Assembly (NCBI GenBank): GCA_020466095.1
Contig: CM035808.1
Coordinates: 38,848,395 to 38,912,394 of the forward strand
Length of the DNA stretch: 64,000 nucleotides
Reading direction: 5' to 3'
From: Chlorops oryzae
Lineage: Eukaryota > Arthropoda > Insecta > Diptera > Chloropidae
Numbering within the stretch: position 1 is the stretch's first letter; each line of letters starts with the position of its first letter. Below the pieces are notes generated by a model that was not told the DNA's origin, ran no database searches, and saw nothing but the letters and a program-made list of their open reading frames with translations. The position numbers were made by a program, and so were the translations under genes. Below, piece by piece: positions 30,946-62,601 of this stretch.

Positions 30946-33900
30946 AATACAAGAGGAAGTGAATATAAAGGGAGCAAAAGTTTCAAAGAATTTCAAACAA
31001 AGATCCTCAAATTTATCCTTTAATTGACGCTTAGATTAACTTCCATTTTCCGCGGAGAAAAATTTTTAGGGAAAAAATTCGTAGGATGTATTCATTTAGA
31101 AAAGGACCGTATGTAATTTTCAGAGAGATCTTGAAAATAAGCTTTTTACTTACATTAGTTGACAGCATTTTTGCCGGGCCATCTAAATGCACTTTTCTGT
31201 GGCCCTCTTCGATGATTCTTGATGGGTAGTTGTTGCCAAGTTTCCAATAGCGCAGGAATGCCTGCAAAGATTCAATAAAAAAAAAAATAATATATCAATT
31301 ATAATCAAATCTTATTAAAATTAATTCCAAATATTTGCTTGTGTTGAATATTTTTAGGAAATCCTGCATTGGAAACCAGGAATAACGCTACAAACTGGGT
31401 AATAAGAAAGCTTCCATACGGGATGCTCATTTTACTATTTATTACACTTTAATTTGATATATATATGTTCGATAAATGTGAAATGATGAAAAACGATTGG
31501 ATCAATGTGGGGTCTACTGCATTTAATCAAAATAATCAATACATTCGAACAACAACAAAAAACAACATGAAAAGAGGCGAAAGTTCAGGTCATGTTCATA
31601 TGGATTAGCAGCAACAAATCAAAAACCGCAGTCTCCCAAAACAAAGCGGAACTTTCAATGCGACCGACAGGCTAACTGAGCTCTCAAGCGAAGTTCTGCG
31701 GGACATCACATTATATTTTAAGCTCTAACTGGCATGAGGGAACACGTTTCAAAGCAGTCTATTGGAGCCAATAAAATAACGTTCCAATGGAATGTCTAAT
31801 ACGTGAATATGTGAACCCATTGATTTCAGCATGATTTAATTAAGAAAAAGATTTCAAAATCCGATTGGTATAGAAAAAAAAAAAACATGTGTGCATGTTA
31901 AAACTTATGGCAATGCACATGTTGTGCTGTGATGCTCTATTAACAAGAAATACCCTTCAAAATTGACAAATAATGAGAAAAAAAAAACAAATAATAATTG
32001 GATACAGTCCCCGAGAAGTATCGTTTGGTCTTTCTTTTTATGCCAACAAAAAATAACAAGGCACATAACAAGGTGGGTATTAAAAATCTCAAAAAATTGA
32101 GAAATATAATGAAGTCGCCACTTTGTGTTCCACGATTTAACAACTTAGCAAAGGGGCAAAGCAAAGCAAAGCCAAAAAGAAAAAAAAAATAAACAACAAC
32201 AAAAAAAACCAAAATGAACAGAAAAAGCCAAACAGATGCCAAAGCACCGTTTTGGCTTTTCAGTAAAATCACAATGGTGGGGGCTGGCCCAATCTCATAA
32301 TAAGAAACCGACAAAAACAAAACAACAAAAAGGCAACAAGAACTCGAAGACAACCACCATATCCAGCTGCTGCGATGCATGGAACACGTTTTCCACCAAT
32401 CACCATTGAGCGTGAAAATAGAAAGAAAAAATCGAAAACCTGAAACAGAATTGCAGTGCGCGTAAACAATGCCCCCGATTGGCTGATAACGAATTTCCCA
32501 TGAGAGTGAATTGCGGAGCGGCTCATCGCAGTTGCAAAACGAACTTAAGCTCTTAAGAGCGAAATGATCTTTCTCTTAAGTGCTCTCCGATAAGTTTCTT
32601 GAACAAAAAGCAAAAAAAAAAAAAAAAGAAACGAATGCGAATGCGAATGCTTCGCTCTATAGGATAGTCAAAAAGCAGAAGAAGAATGACGAGCAGAAGC
32701 AGGCGGAAGAAAGTCAGCGCTGTCGCTTCATATTCATTCGAAATCGACATCAAAAGCCAGTAACAATTCACAAGGCGAGAGCACCTGACCGAAGCGGGCA
32801 GCAGTGTCGAAGTAAATAAAAAGAAGAAGAAGAATAAGCGTCGCGCTTTTTATTTTTATTTTTATTAATTAAATGTGCAACAAGAGATTTTATTTTTTAA
32901 ATTTTGATTTCAAAGTGCTAATTAATTTTTTTTAATTCAACTAATTAAAGTGCAAGTACCTTAAACAAAGAAATAATTATAAAAGAAAGCGATTCAATAA
33001 AACCCTTGACACATTCAGTGCAAAAGTCAGTGGCCAAAACTCTTGATTACCCCAAGAATTAAATAAATAATTATTTATTTTTTTAAATTAAGAAAATTCA
33101 CTGTTGTGGAAAATTTAGCATTAAATGCAAAAATATTTTACTTTAAATGAGGACGAAGGAGTCCATAAGTTACTCTCAACATTTGTGGATTATTACGGAT
33201 CCGGATTATTTAAAGGAATTTTTATGAATGAAATTCCAGCGGATTTCCCCAACTGAAGGAAAAATAAATAACGAAAACATAAACATAAGCAGAGAAGAAG
33301 CGGAAGTTTTTTTTGAAACAAAAAAAAAATATATATATACATATATATATATATATCTTCATATAGATTTGTGGATTAACTGATAACTTTAAAAGACAAA
33401 TAGAATAACGTTTAATTAATTCAATTATCAAGTCTTTAATTTCGATAATACTCCACCGAATGAAGTGACAACAGCTCCAAAGCCAAAGAGACAGACGCAA
33501 CTATTGAACCGGTATCGTGAGTGAGCTGGGATTTGTTTTGTGTGTGATTTTTTCCGCGAACTCATTAAAAAACGCTCATCGCACATGCCGACGCTGGGGT
33601 CTAAAGCTGGTGACTCACCGTCCAAGCCTTACCGCCGTTAAATTCGCTTAAAGTCTTTCTTTAACTCGAACGCGTTGGTGTTTTTCTTAATTCTTTTTGT
33701 TTGTTTGTTGTTGTTGTTCTTGTTGTTTTATTTTCCTCTGTGACTCCACACAACAAACGTGCTGCGCTACTCTCATCATAAGCCACCAGCCGAAGCTGAT
33801 TACGCACCATCATGCATAACTAAACTCAAAGCCAACGTCAGAAAGTCGTAGCAACTATATCAACGACTCGTTATAAAACCGCTCAGCGATTAGATGTGAT

Positions 33901-34141
33901 GAACAACAAATCCAAATTCAAAAATATTATTAACATCGACGTGAACCAATGTGCTAATAACTGATTCATCACAAAATTATAGAACTAGAATCAGTGCAAC
34001 TTGCCCCTCGAAAAAGAAAAAGGAAAAATAATTTCAATTCTTCTAAAAAAGAAAGAAAACAACAAAAAAAAAAAACACGAATTTCATTGAAAGGAGTTTT
34101 TGAAAAAGGCCGCCAAAATTGCGCCTCGACATTTCTCTCGA

Positions 34142-53587
<19,446 letters not shown>

Positions 53588-53844
53588 GTATGTTTATAAG
53601 TACATACAATATATCCATTTACTCCAGCCAGAGATACATACGTATAATTAGTGCAACCGTTTGAAGAAATCTTCCACCTAAAACTCAGTTCAAATTGCCT
53701 TCCATTTACCATTGGAGTATCGATAATAGGCAGTTCCCAGAGAGCGATGGCTTAATTAAAAGAGAACAATTCTTTTAAGAAAAGAATTCTGCTCCGATTA
53801 CAATCGATTACTATCGTCAAGAGACATAAAATGTCTTGTCAGAC

Positions 53845-53895
53845 GCAGTGGCGTACGCAGGGGTTAGTTTTGGGGTCTCAAACCCCCTCTGAAAT
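53845..53895 (+). mobile_element. hAT-like MITE end (fragment)
   Basis: CAGTGGCGTACGCAGGGGTT resembles the left ends of CAGTGGCG-type hAT MITEs. No partner end was found. Confidence 0.4.
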
Positions 53896-55199
53896 GCGAG
53901 GAATCACAAAGGAACACGAGAAATAAGTCACTACATAATTTTTTATAATTTCTGCATACATATGTTAGGTGCCTGATCAGGGTGAGTGAGAAGAGAAGAT
54001 CCGAATTGTTCCCAGGTTTCTTAAGTGACTCGGACACACTTGAAGTGTGAAGAAAGTGTGCAGTGTGCAGTAGCCTCCGAAAATGCAATTCCTCATTGCA
54101 AACATCCGTTCTCATCGATTGTAATGCCCGAAGCGGATATCGACGATTTCGATGCGAAGCCAATCATGGTAATCGAATGTTGCGCCGAAACTCAGAAGCA
54201 GGCAGCACAAACTTTGACTCCATCTTTTTTAAGAAACAAGCACACAAATGACATGCGAATGGCTTTTTTGTGTTGGTTACCACAAAATATTTGCAGTTAG
54301 ACCGGCGGGCTTCTCTTCCACCTCTTCGTCTGCCGGGGATCATTCAAGTACGAAATTTTGCATTGTTCGGCCTTAAAGAAGCAGCAGCATCAGCTCACCC
54401 GGCACACAGTCCATTTTCGCATCTTCGCGTCTTCGCAATCTTGCGCAAAGCAATCACAATAAAGTGCGGCTACGGCCAGGTCCTGCAGTACACATATTTA
54501 TGATAGCTATGTATGTTTGTATGTATGTATGCTTGCACGTTCGCACCCATACGCTTGCCGGTGCACGCCAATTTATTGGCAGTCAATTTGCACTTTGTTA
54601 AGTGCGAAAAATTGGCGTTGCACTTCGGGAACCCCGTTAAAGAAGAGGACAAAACAGAAATTTAAATGAAGCATTCTATATGGTACAGGTAGGTACCTAC
54701 GGTGCGGCAATCAAGCCCACACTGATGGCCTTCTCTCTATCGTCGCTCGTCTTCATTGGGCATAAAAACGGAATGGAACGGAAGTTGGCTGCGGTTTCAC
54801 CGCCGGTTGGCTTACCACAAAATATTTCGTTCTTCGGGCCAAAAGATTTCATTTCACTGCATTTTGCCAATGGACGAGAGCGGATTGCTTTTGTTTCGAT
54901 CATGCGGTCTGCCCCGGCCTCGCTCAATTCACTTGCACTCGCCGGTTTGTCGCAGTCGTCTGTGCACCGATGCACCGATGGCTCGACCTGTGAAGTGAAT
55001 TATGTGCGTATCTCTTTCGGGTTTCGGTTGATTTTTTTTTCTCTTTCTTTTCTTTATCATTATTATTTTTTCGATTTAATGTTAAGGCAACAAAAATCGA
55101 AACTGAACATGTCGCTTCCGTTTGATAACTGTTCGCAGTCTTTGGACAGATTTTAGCTGCCTCAGATGCTAAACAAAAAAAAAAAAAAAAAAAAAAAAG

Positions 55200-57740
55200 G
55201 AATACCCTCCAAGGAACGGATAAAGTGTAAAGCTTCGCATGCGCATCTTTATTTGACCGGAGTGCGTGCTCTGGCTGGCTTTACAAATCGATCGCTTTAG
55301 CAGTTCGATAAGGACAGAAGAAGGAGTCAGCAGGGTGTAGCTCACATCTAAATTTAATTAGATCACATATGATTCTTTTTTCAAAATTATTTTAACGACT
55401 TAAACGTTCGCTCTTCGAAGTTTTAGTGCAGCTGTTTTAACCGCAGCTCGTTTGATTTGCGGCTTACGCACTTTTTGTGGTCTTGAAATAGAGCAAAAGA
55501 AAAGGGTATTCCATATGCTCGGGAAGAGTTTCAATTATTTGAAAAGCAAAAAGTTTTCCTTTTTTTTTATAAGTAGAATAAACAATTGCACATAATGTTG
55601 ATTTTTTTCTTCAATTTTGCAGAAAGATACTTTTAAGACCATCTGTTTGAAAATAATTTTTTGCTGTGACGAATTCAAATTTATTTTCAGTGTAATCAAG
55701 TTATAGCGATCCAATGACACGAATTCACTTAGCTGGCCATGTCCTTGGTGTTTGTGATCTACGTGATCAGTCAAAAAGAAGGATTTGTCCAACATCTTCC
55801 CACACATATTACCATCATTCTTTACAGCACAGCGTATCATTTTCCCCACCCACTTTATTTCAAGCGATTCGATCTCAGCAAATGTGAAATACACCGACCG
55901 CCCGATCCACCCACCAGAAATTAAAGCTTTTTGATTTGTCGTACTGCCAAGTGTTCTTCGTTATGGAGCGGTCCCACGCAGGTTACAATAGCCTTTTCAG
56001 ACTAGCAGCTAAATCTAGATTTAGAGCCAACTTCTGCATTTATCTGTGCATTTAAATGCATTTAGGGCCTGCTAAATGCAGAGATATATTCTGAATTTAT
56101 GATGAATTCTCTGCAACAGTGGCGAGAAAAGTACGAAATAACATTTAATTCTAGGCAACCCCAGCCCAAACAACTGGTTGACATCTGCCGCAAATTGTGA
56201 AAAATCGAGAAAAGTGTGTTTAGAAGAAATGAAAAACCCCAATTTGTTAATAAAAACGATGTTCCTCCTCTTAAAGCAGAGCCGGATTAAGGTTGCCGGG
56301 GCCCGTGGGCCAGAGAATGGTGGTGGCCCCTCTGTTAATTGAAAGATATAGGATGAAACTCTGCGACGTGGTTGCCAATTTAACGGAGCGGTTAGTTCAA
56401 AAATAGCAGTTTTATTCTCGAATAAGAAGTGTAGTTTTCTTAAAAAACTGTTTCTGTCTCAGAAATTCGTATGATAAGAAAGGTTACTAATAGAAAAAAA
56501 ATACAAGTTGTTTGTCAGAGACATGATATTTGAATTTCACTTGCTCGCACAGAATTTCGGAAAACCTCACCAACAGTTGAAAACAACTTCTTGGTAGGTA
56601 TATGTTCACAAGTAGTGGACCATTATTCCCAGATCAGGGGGATTCTTTTTTCTCTGCTCGGTGAGGACAAATGGAACATAAATTTTTTTTGATCTTTTTG
56701 CGCACGACCACAGAACATGTAATTCAAATTCGGTTTAAAAATGTACGGAAAAAAATTCCACTCGATTTTTTGCTAACCGCAAGAATGCATTTTTCTCCGC
56801 TGTCCAACTTCAAAATCTGCAAGATCTAGCCGAAAATCTGCTGATCAGGATTCACTGCTTTTTATAATGATCCTTCAGACTTATTTCTATATTGTTTCCA
56901 CCAATACATATGGCAATTTCACCACATAGAATACTTATGGCCTTATTGGAATTTTTAAATATAGAAATATTGGAAGAATAAAGAAGTTATGAAGAGTTGA
57001 AATTGCTTCGACGTATTGTCTCAGTAAGGGCGAAGGGTTAAAATAAATCGTCAAAAATCACTTACTCCGCAACACAAATCCGCTGTCCAGAAAAAGCGGT
57101 CAGTGCGAGCTAAGTAGAGCGAATATTATAAAATAAAATTACTATGTAGCTATTTCACTAAACACAGATTGATTGTTGCAAAAGTCACGGTTTTGTGATT
57201 GATAAAAAGAGGTTTTTCAATTCTTAAGTCCACTGAATATACCGTATTTAAACAAGTGAATTTCCCACCATTTTTAAGAGAGTAGTTACTGAATATCTTG
57301 AAAGCTATAATACACCCATCACCACAAAATTAAATTTTAATTTTATCTACTGCCATGTTGTTGCGGGCGCCCACGTGGTGTGAGGCCATTCGGTGCTCTA
57401 CTTGGCCCACAGCCTGGCCCACGCGCAATAATCCAGACTCCATGTACTGAAAGGGGTATGGTTCACAAGACCTCTATTTTGAATTTAACTGAATTTAGTG
57501 CCTTAAATAGCATTTATTAGTGATTTTAAATTGAATTTGAATGCCTTCAGTAGTAATTTTAAAATGAATTCAGAGTCCTTAAATTCAGAAATAAATTCAT
57601 GAATTTAGAAATTTGTTGCTGCAACCCTTACGTTTTGCTACTTTTTCTAACAACGATGAAATCAGCGGTTTTTCAAATATTTAAAAGGGAGATGGATGAA
57701 AATGTAAGACGATTTTTTAATTTGGGATTTTGAAGTAATT
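55200..57740 (+). repeat. Intronic duplication, left copy
   Basis: Several colinear blocks match 60040-60930: CTCTGGCTGGCTTTA, GAGTTTCAATTATTTGAAA, TTTTCAGTG..TCAAGTTATA, CAAGTGTTCTTCGTT, and AATTTAGTGC..GCATTTATTAG. This copy is longer and may contain insertions, such as a hAT-like CAGAGCCGGATTAAGG at 56278. Confidence 0.65.
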
Positions 57741-58822
57741 TTGTTTCTTTAAAACAACTTTGTGGGGGGGGGGGGTCCATAGTTTTTCTGGTCAGGGGGT
57801 CTACGACCAGAATTTACATTTCTGAAAGGGTTGTTTTCTAATTAGGAGCAATAAATTCAGTTAATTAATAGTAGAGAATCTAAAAACTGTAAATTACTAT
57901 AATAATGTGGCTTTTTCTTATGCTAAGGGGGAGGGGTAGATGAAGTTCAAGGGGGGGGGGGAAAAAAAAACTGCCATTGTTTCTTAAAAAACTTTTTTTA
58001 AGGTTCGATTTGAAGGTTCTTGCAATAAATTACACAATGGTCAAAAGAGGACTCAGGATTTGGAAAGGGGGGGGTCAAAATTTTTCTGAAGCTAAATAAT
58101 TTTTATTGTAAAATAAATTTCATTCATTATCAATTAATTAAAAAAAAAATTTTTGTCTCTTTGCCTATTTATGTACAATATGAGTTGAATTTTTGTGCTA
58201 TGAGCTACCATCAAAATGTACTCTGAGATATTTCAAATAATACTTCCCAAAACACTCTAATCCATATAAATTAAGGTGGCCGCCAAATGTATGGAAAAAA
58301 TTAGGTTTGTCCAATTCTGTCTGCCAGTGGCTCAAATGTTTGGTATTTATCAAAAACTTGCGTGTGCAAAATTATGAAGATTAAGCAAAGTTTGGAGGTG
58401 GCGCAATGGCCTCAAAGAAAAAAAATTAGTATTTTTCATCATTCAAATATCCATAACTTAAGAACTACTTTTCCTAGCTACACGCAATGTTCTTAGACCG
58501 AAAAAACATCCATTATCAATCCCACTCTTTTTCAAAAGGGGCAACTTTTTCACCTTAGGCGTAAAACTCTATCTCAAAAATGAAAAAGACTTACCATAGA
58601 AAAATTGGGAAACATTTTTCTCTTGTCCTCAATTGGGGCCAATGCCAATCTAAGAAAGGCGATAATGATGCGGGACTTATTATTTCTCAGCAAGGAAACA
58701 TTTTCGATTGCTTATCATACTGAACTACTCTAATAGCTTAAGATAGCACACATTCAAAATTGGTCATATTTCATGTTGCTGGAATTTAACGAAAACAACA
58801 TTGCTCAAAGCTTGCCTTCTAA

Positions 58823-59079
58823 CATATCGCACCCTTGCTAATAAAGCGGCACAATTCAAAAATTTTTTAATACATTTTTTTTATGTTCGATTGCATTTTT
58901 CTGTTAGAAACTCAACACCTAGAAAATTAACGCTTATACTGACAGATTCAGCAGCCGATTGAGAGTAATACAAGTTTAGAAAAAAATATTATTTCTCCTC
59001 AGTTTCAAGAGAGATTGAATGATTTTCGAGAAATGCGCAATTTTGAATTGTGCCTATTTAATAGCAAGGGTGCGATATG
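58823..59079. mobile_element. 257-bp MITE with TIR CATATCGCACCCTTGCTA
   Basis: The ends are CATATCGCACCCTTGCTA then GGCACAATTCAAAA-type sequence, inverted at the right end. No coding frame. Target duplication unclear. Confidence 0.75.
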
Positions 59080-59787
59080 ATGAAATACACAACAAGATAT
59101 TGATGTACATCAAAAAATTTATTAAAATCATTGCAGCTTTTAATGAATTAATAAAAGAAAAATAGCACTACTTATATGAAAATAAATACGATTTAAGTGT
59201 TGGAGCATTTTAAGTAGCACAAATGTACAAAAAAAGACCCTTAAAAAGCTTGAAAAATATAAAGAAACATAAATAATGTAAGCCTGAGCTATTCGTCGGT
59301 CATTTTCGACGTTAAGACGACTAAAGTCTTACTTAAGAAGCACAATGAGACAAGAGCGTTTGAATGGTCTTCCATCCCTGAATATTCACGCAGGAATCGC
59401 ACTCAGCGAAGGAAAATTTCTGCGTGAATTCTTTAAAACTGAAAATTGAATGTTAGAAAGTGCCTCGCTCCAGCATCATTGTTTTAAAATTTCAATAAAA
59501 ATAAATTCGTGCCTTAAAACAACTAATGATTTTCTAATTGATTTAACATTAATTCAAAATTTTTCACTGAAAAAAAGTATACTGAATGTTTCTAAAATAA
59601 TCTATATTTAGTTAATTCTTGATGAAAAATTTATATTGCAAAAACAAAGGTTATGAATTCTCTTGCTAATGGCATGTTAAGTTCTTATCTTGAGTATCAG
59701 CGTTTTGAATTTATAGAAAAGATTCTTAAGGGGTTTGGAATTCGACCACTTTCCCCTAAGCAATTTTGGATTCCAAAATTCCCAAGG

Positions 59788-59833
59788 GGGGGGGTCCGGA
59801 CCCGATATCCCCCCCCCCGTGGATCCGCCACTG
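59788..59833 (-). mobile_element. hAT-like MITE end, G-run type (fragment)
   Basis: On the minus strand CAGTGGCGGATCCACGGGGG begins a typical nonautonomous hAT end followed by G runs. The other end was not located. Confidence 0.4.
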
Positions 59834-59876
59834 ACCATTGGGATTCCAAATGAAAGAGGACCTCTTTTTTTACAAT

Positions 59877-60003
59877 TACAGTGAACTCTCGAAAACTCGA
59901 ACACCCACAAACTCGAACCCCCGCAAACTCGAACATTTTTTTTTTTCACCATTGACTATTCTAAAACTCGAACAAAGTTTGAAGGCTCTAAAACTCGAAC
60001 AAA
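59877..60003. repeat. AAACTCGAAC-rich segment, possible pogo/Tigger-like end
   Basis: TACAGTGAACTCTCGAAAAC followed by five to six copies of AAACTCGAAC with spacers. Repeated CTCGAA motifs beginning with CAGTGAAC after TA are seen in pogo/Tigger-like ends, but no partner end is found. Confidence 0.35.
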
Positions 60004-60039
60004 ATTTTCTTCTTGTTTTACTGCTCAGATTAAAACAAA

Positions 60040-60930
60040 CAAATAAAAAACTTTGTATGAATGTGATCTCCACTAAAGTGTACACATTCGCATCATCTTT
60101 ATTTGCCTGTCTCTGGCTGGCTTTATTTTGTTTTGGTTGGGCAAGATCCGACACATTAGTTAATTGCAAAATTCTTTGTCGAATATTTCACTACGTTGTT
60201 TAGTTAGAGCAGTGCGATTATTTCGCTTACCACTTTCATGATCTGAAATAGCCAAAAGACAGGATCATATGCTCAAGAGTTTCAATTATTTGAAACAATC
60301 ATATGAATTTACCACATGAATTATGAGCCTTGCAATTTTCTAAGAACTTTAAGACCAACTGTTTGAATGAAAATTTGCTTACGACAATTATTTTCAGTGG
60401 TCAAGTTATAATCCAAGAACATTCACTTACTGCCAGTCCTGGTCATTGAAATTACGGTCAGTAGATAGGATTTTAACTTGACAATATTAATATTTTTACA
60501 GCACACTATCATTTTCACCATAATCAAGCATTGATTAGCAAGATGTGAATAACAGCTCTCCCGATCCACAATAACATTACAAGTTTTGATTTGTAATGCA
60601 AGTGTTCTTCGTTCTTGAGCTCCACGAGTGAAAAAATTAATAATTTGTCTTCACTGCAGTAAACAGATTGGCCTCCTGGCATATCTAGGGCTGCTATGTA
60701 CGAGATATATTGAATTTAGACTGAATTTAGTGCTAAATGCATTTATTAGGAAGCCTAATGAATCGCGTAATTTGAAAAATCGAGTAAATTGATAAATTCA
60801 TGAATTAGACAATTTGTTGTCAACACTAGTTTTGCTACTTTAAAATGAATGCGGTTTTTAAAATTTAAAATAGTGTTAAATATTAAAGATTTTTTAATTG
60901 GATGTTTAGATGTAATTTAGTAAAAACAAT
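60040..60930 (+). repeat. Intronic duplication, right copy (decayed)
   Basis: A shorter, deletion-rich counterpart of 55200-57740 in the same orientation. At about 61031 the segment GATTCAAATGAAAGAGAC repeats GATTCCAAATGAAAGAGGAC at 59842, so the flank is also duplicated. Confidence 0.6.
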
Positions 60931-62458
60931 CCATAAATTAATAAATTCATGGGTTTCCAGAATTTACTTCTGAACAGGTGTACTTCTTTCAACTGAACAG
61001 TTCAAATTTTATAAGTTCGAAATTGGATTCAAATGAAAGAGACTTTTTTTACAATTAATTTGAATTTTTTTTTTTTTGAAATTTTTTCTTCGACTTAAAA
61101 TTGCAAACAAATTAAGTTCATTCAAAGCGTATTTTTGTTACGATAAAATTTTTTTTTTTTTTTTTTGCTGAAACGAAGTCAATTCTCCTATGCTACTGTT
61201 TTGAATCATTTCGAAAATGTGCGGACAATTAAATGGCGATCTTTTGAATAGACAACCAAAGCATCTACTGAACTTAATTTATCAAAAACGAAAACCACCC
61301 AGAAGAATCGGAAGATTTCGGCTTTGCTAGTTTCTGTGTCTTCTTGGAACCACACACGAACCCTTTTCAACAGCTACTTAGCAGATTTTGTTGTTAAAGC
61401 CCACGCGATGATTTTAAGCGGCCGCCTTAGCAATTTTTTTTTTTTCATTTTTGCTAATTTTATTCAATAAATTAAGAGCTTTCGGCGCCTTCAGATGAAC
61501 AAGAAAATTAAAAATATTTAACAAATATATATATGTGTACAATATCTATATTAGTGAAGCCAAAAGCATGTATAGACATTTTAAATACCTCCCCCGTCTA
61601 GAGCACTAAGTCGAGTTTTTACGAAATCTTCGCGGTATTTCCGGTCTTGGATTCGCTCGGAAAGTGGATACCAACTGAATGGCACGATAAGATGTGTCAT
61701 TTCAATTGTTGTTCTTGAGCATTCAACTCTATTCAGCTCGGATTATATACGAGTAGAATGAATGCCACGAGCGGAATTAATTAATTAGCAAAGCGGAAAG
61801 CATTATCGAAGATTTGTTTCATTAATTTGCAAACATAAAAAGAATTCTATTTTTAGATCCATTTTATCTAAAGTTTCAAAAATTTGTGAAAAGCCTTAAC
61901 ATTTTTAATAAGGGCTGAGTAAAAAAACCATGAGAAAATATTGACATCATATTTGGTGTCCATCTCAATGAATGGGAAATAAATTAGATAAAAGAGCAAG
62001 AGAGGATAATGTCTGATTTCGAAGAGCCTGGATATTCAACACACACAAAAATATGGAACCAGTTTTTATCAACTGCGCTTTTGATTGTAATTGCTGCCAT
62101 ATGTTCGGATGTGTTGAATAATTGCTCGCATTCACGCGTTATTGGAAATCAGGCAAAACTTATGATCTCAAAAGAAGGCCAGCTCAGTTCAACAAAATCC
62201 TCTGACAGTAGCAAAGGACGAACATTTCAAAAGGAAGTCTACCTGATTTTGGGCTTTTGTAATCTCTTAGCTGTTCCAAGGAATTATGAACGAGATACCA
62301 GCAGTTGGTTAGGTCATTATTATCCTTCCAAGTTTGTACAAGATTAGGATATCTTCGGGATTTTTACTTTTAGCATTCGAAGTTCTTGCAATATTAAATA
62401 ATTCAAAATTCTGCTCATTCAATTGACGATCTAAGAGCTCAACTTTGGATCTAAAGAG

Positions 62459-62601
62459 CAGGCCCCGATTTAGGGGGTAGCAAGTCCAGAGCGGCACTGT
62501 AAGGGGTGGCAATACCACATTGATGTGCGACAACAGTGCCCCATTAGTGCCGGAAAATATTGTTTTTGCCCAAAGCGGCAATAAGGATGGATCGGGACCT
62601 G
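62459..62601. mobile_element. hAT-like MITE, 143 bp
   Basis: Ends CAGGCCCCGATTTAGGG and, inverted, CAGGTCCCGATCCATCC. The flanking 8-mers match at only 5 of 8 positions, so the insertion is old or the boundary inexact. Confidence 0.55.

Larger units (their letters stand above)
29741..34141. other. Region upstream of lz coding start
   Basis: This likely contains the promoter and 5' UTR of lz, but I cannot fix a start site. The sequence from about 32540 to 34141 is A-rich with GAAG and AACAAC runs typical of fly 5' UTRs. A possible initiator-like ATCGCAGTTGC is at about 32525. Two repeats are listed separately. No other coding exon is seen. Confidence 0.4.

Noticed and set aside
31940..32380. 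146-codon minus-strand open frame rich in Phe/Leu
   Set aside because: It arises from A-rich, AAC-rich non-coding DNA read on the other strand; there is no recognised protein.
34100..34141. Upstream extension of the lz frame
   Set aside because: It starts with TTG and has no ATG. The first ATG (34142) gives MHLPNL, a Runx-like N-terminus.
53845..54060. Complete hAT MITE
   Set aside because: Only one end is recognisable; no inverted partner or duplication found.
54680..55156. 158-codon open frame in lz intron 4
   Set aside because: No domain, no similarity recognised, low-complexity C-terminus, and no splice context linking it to lz.
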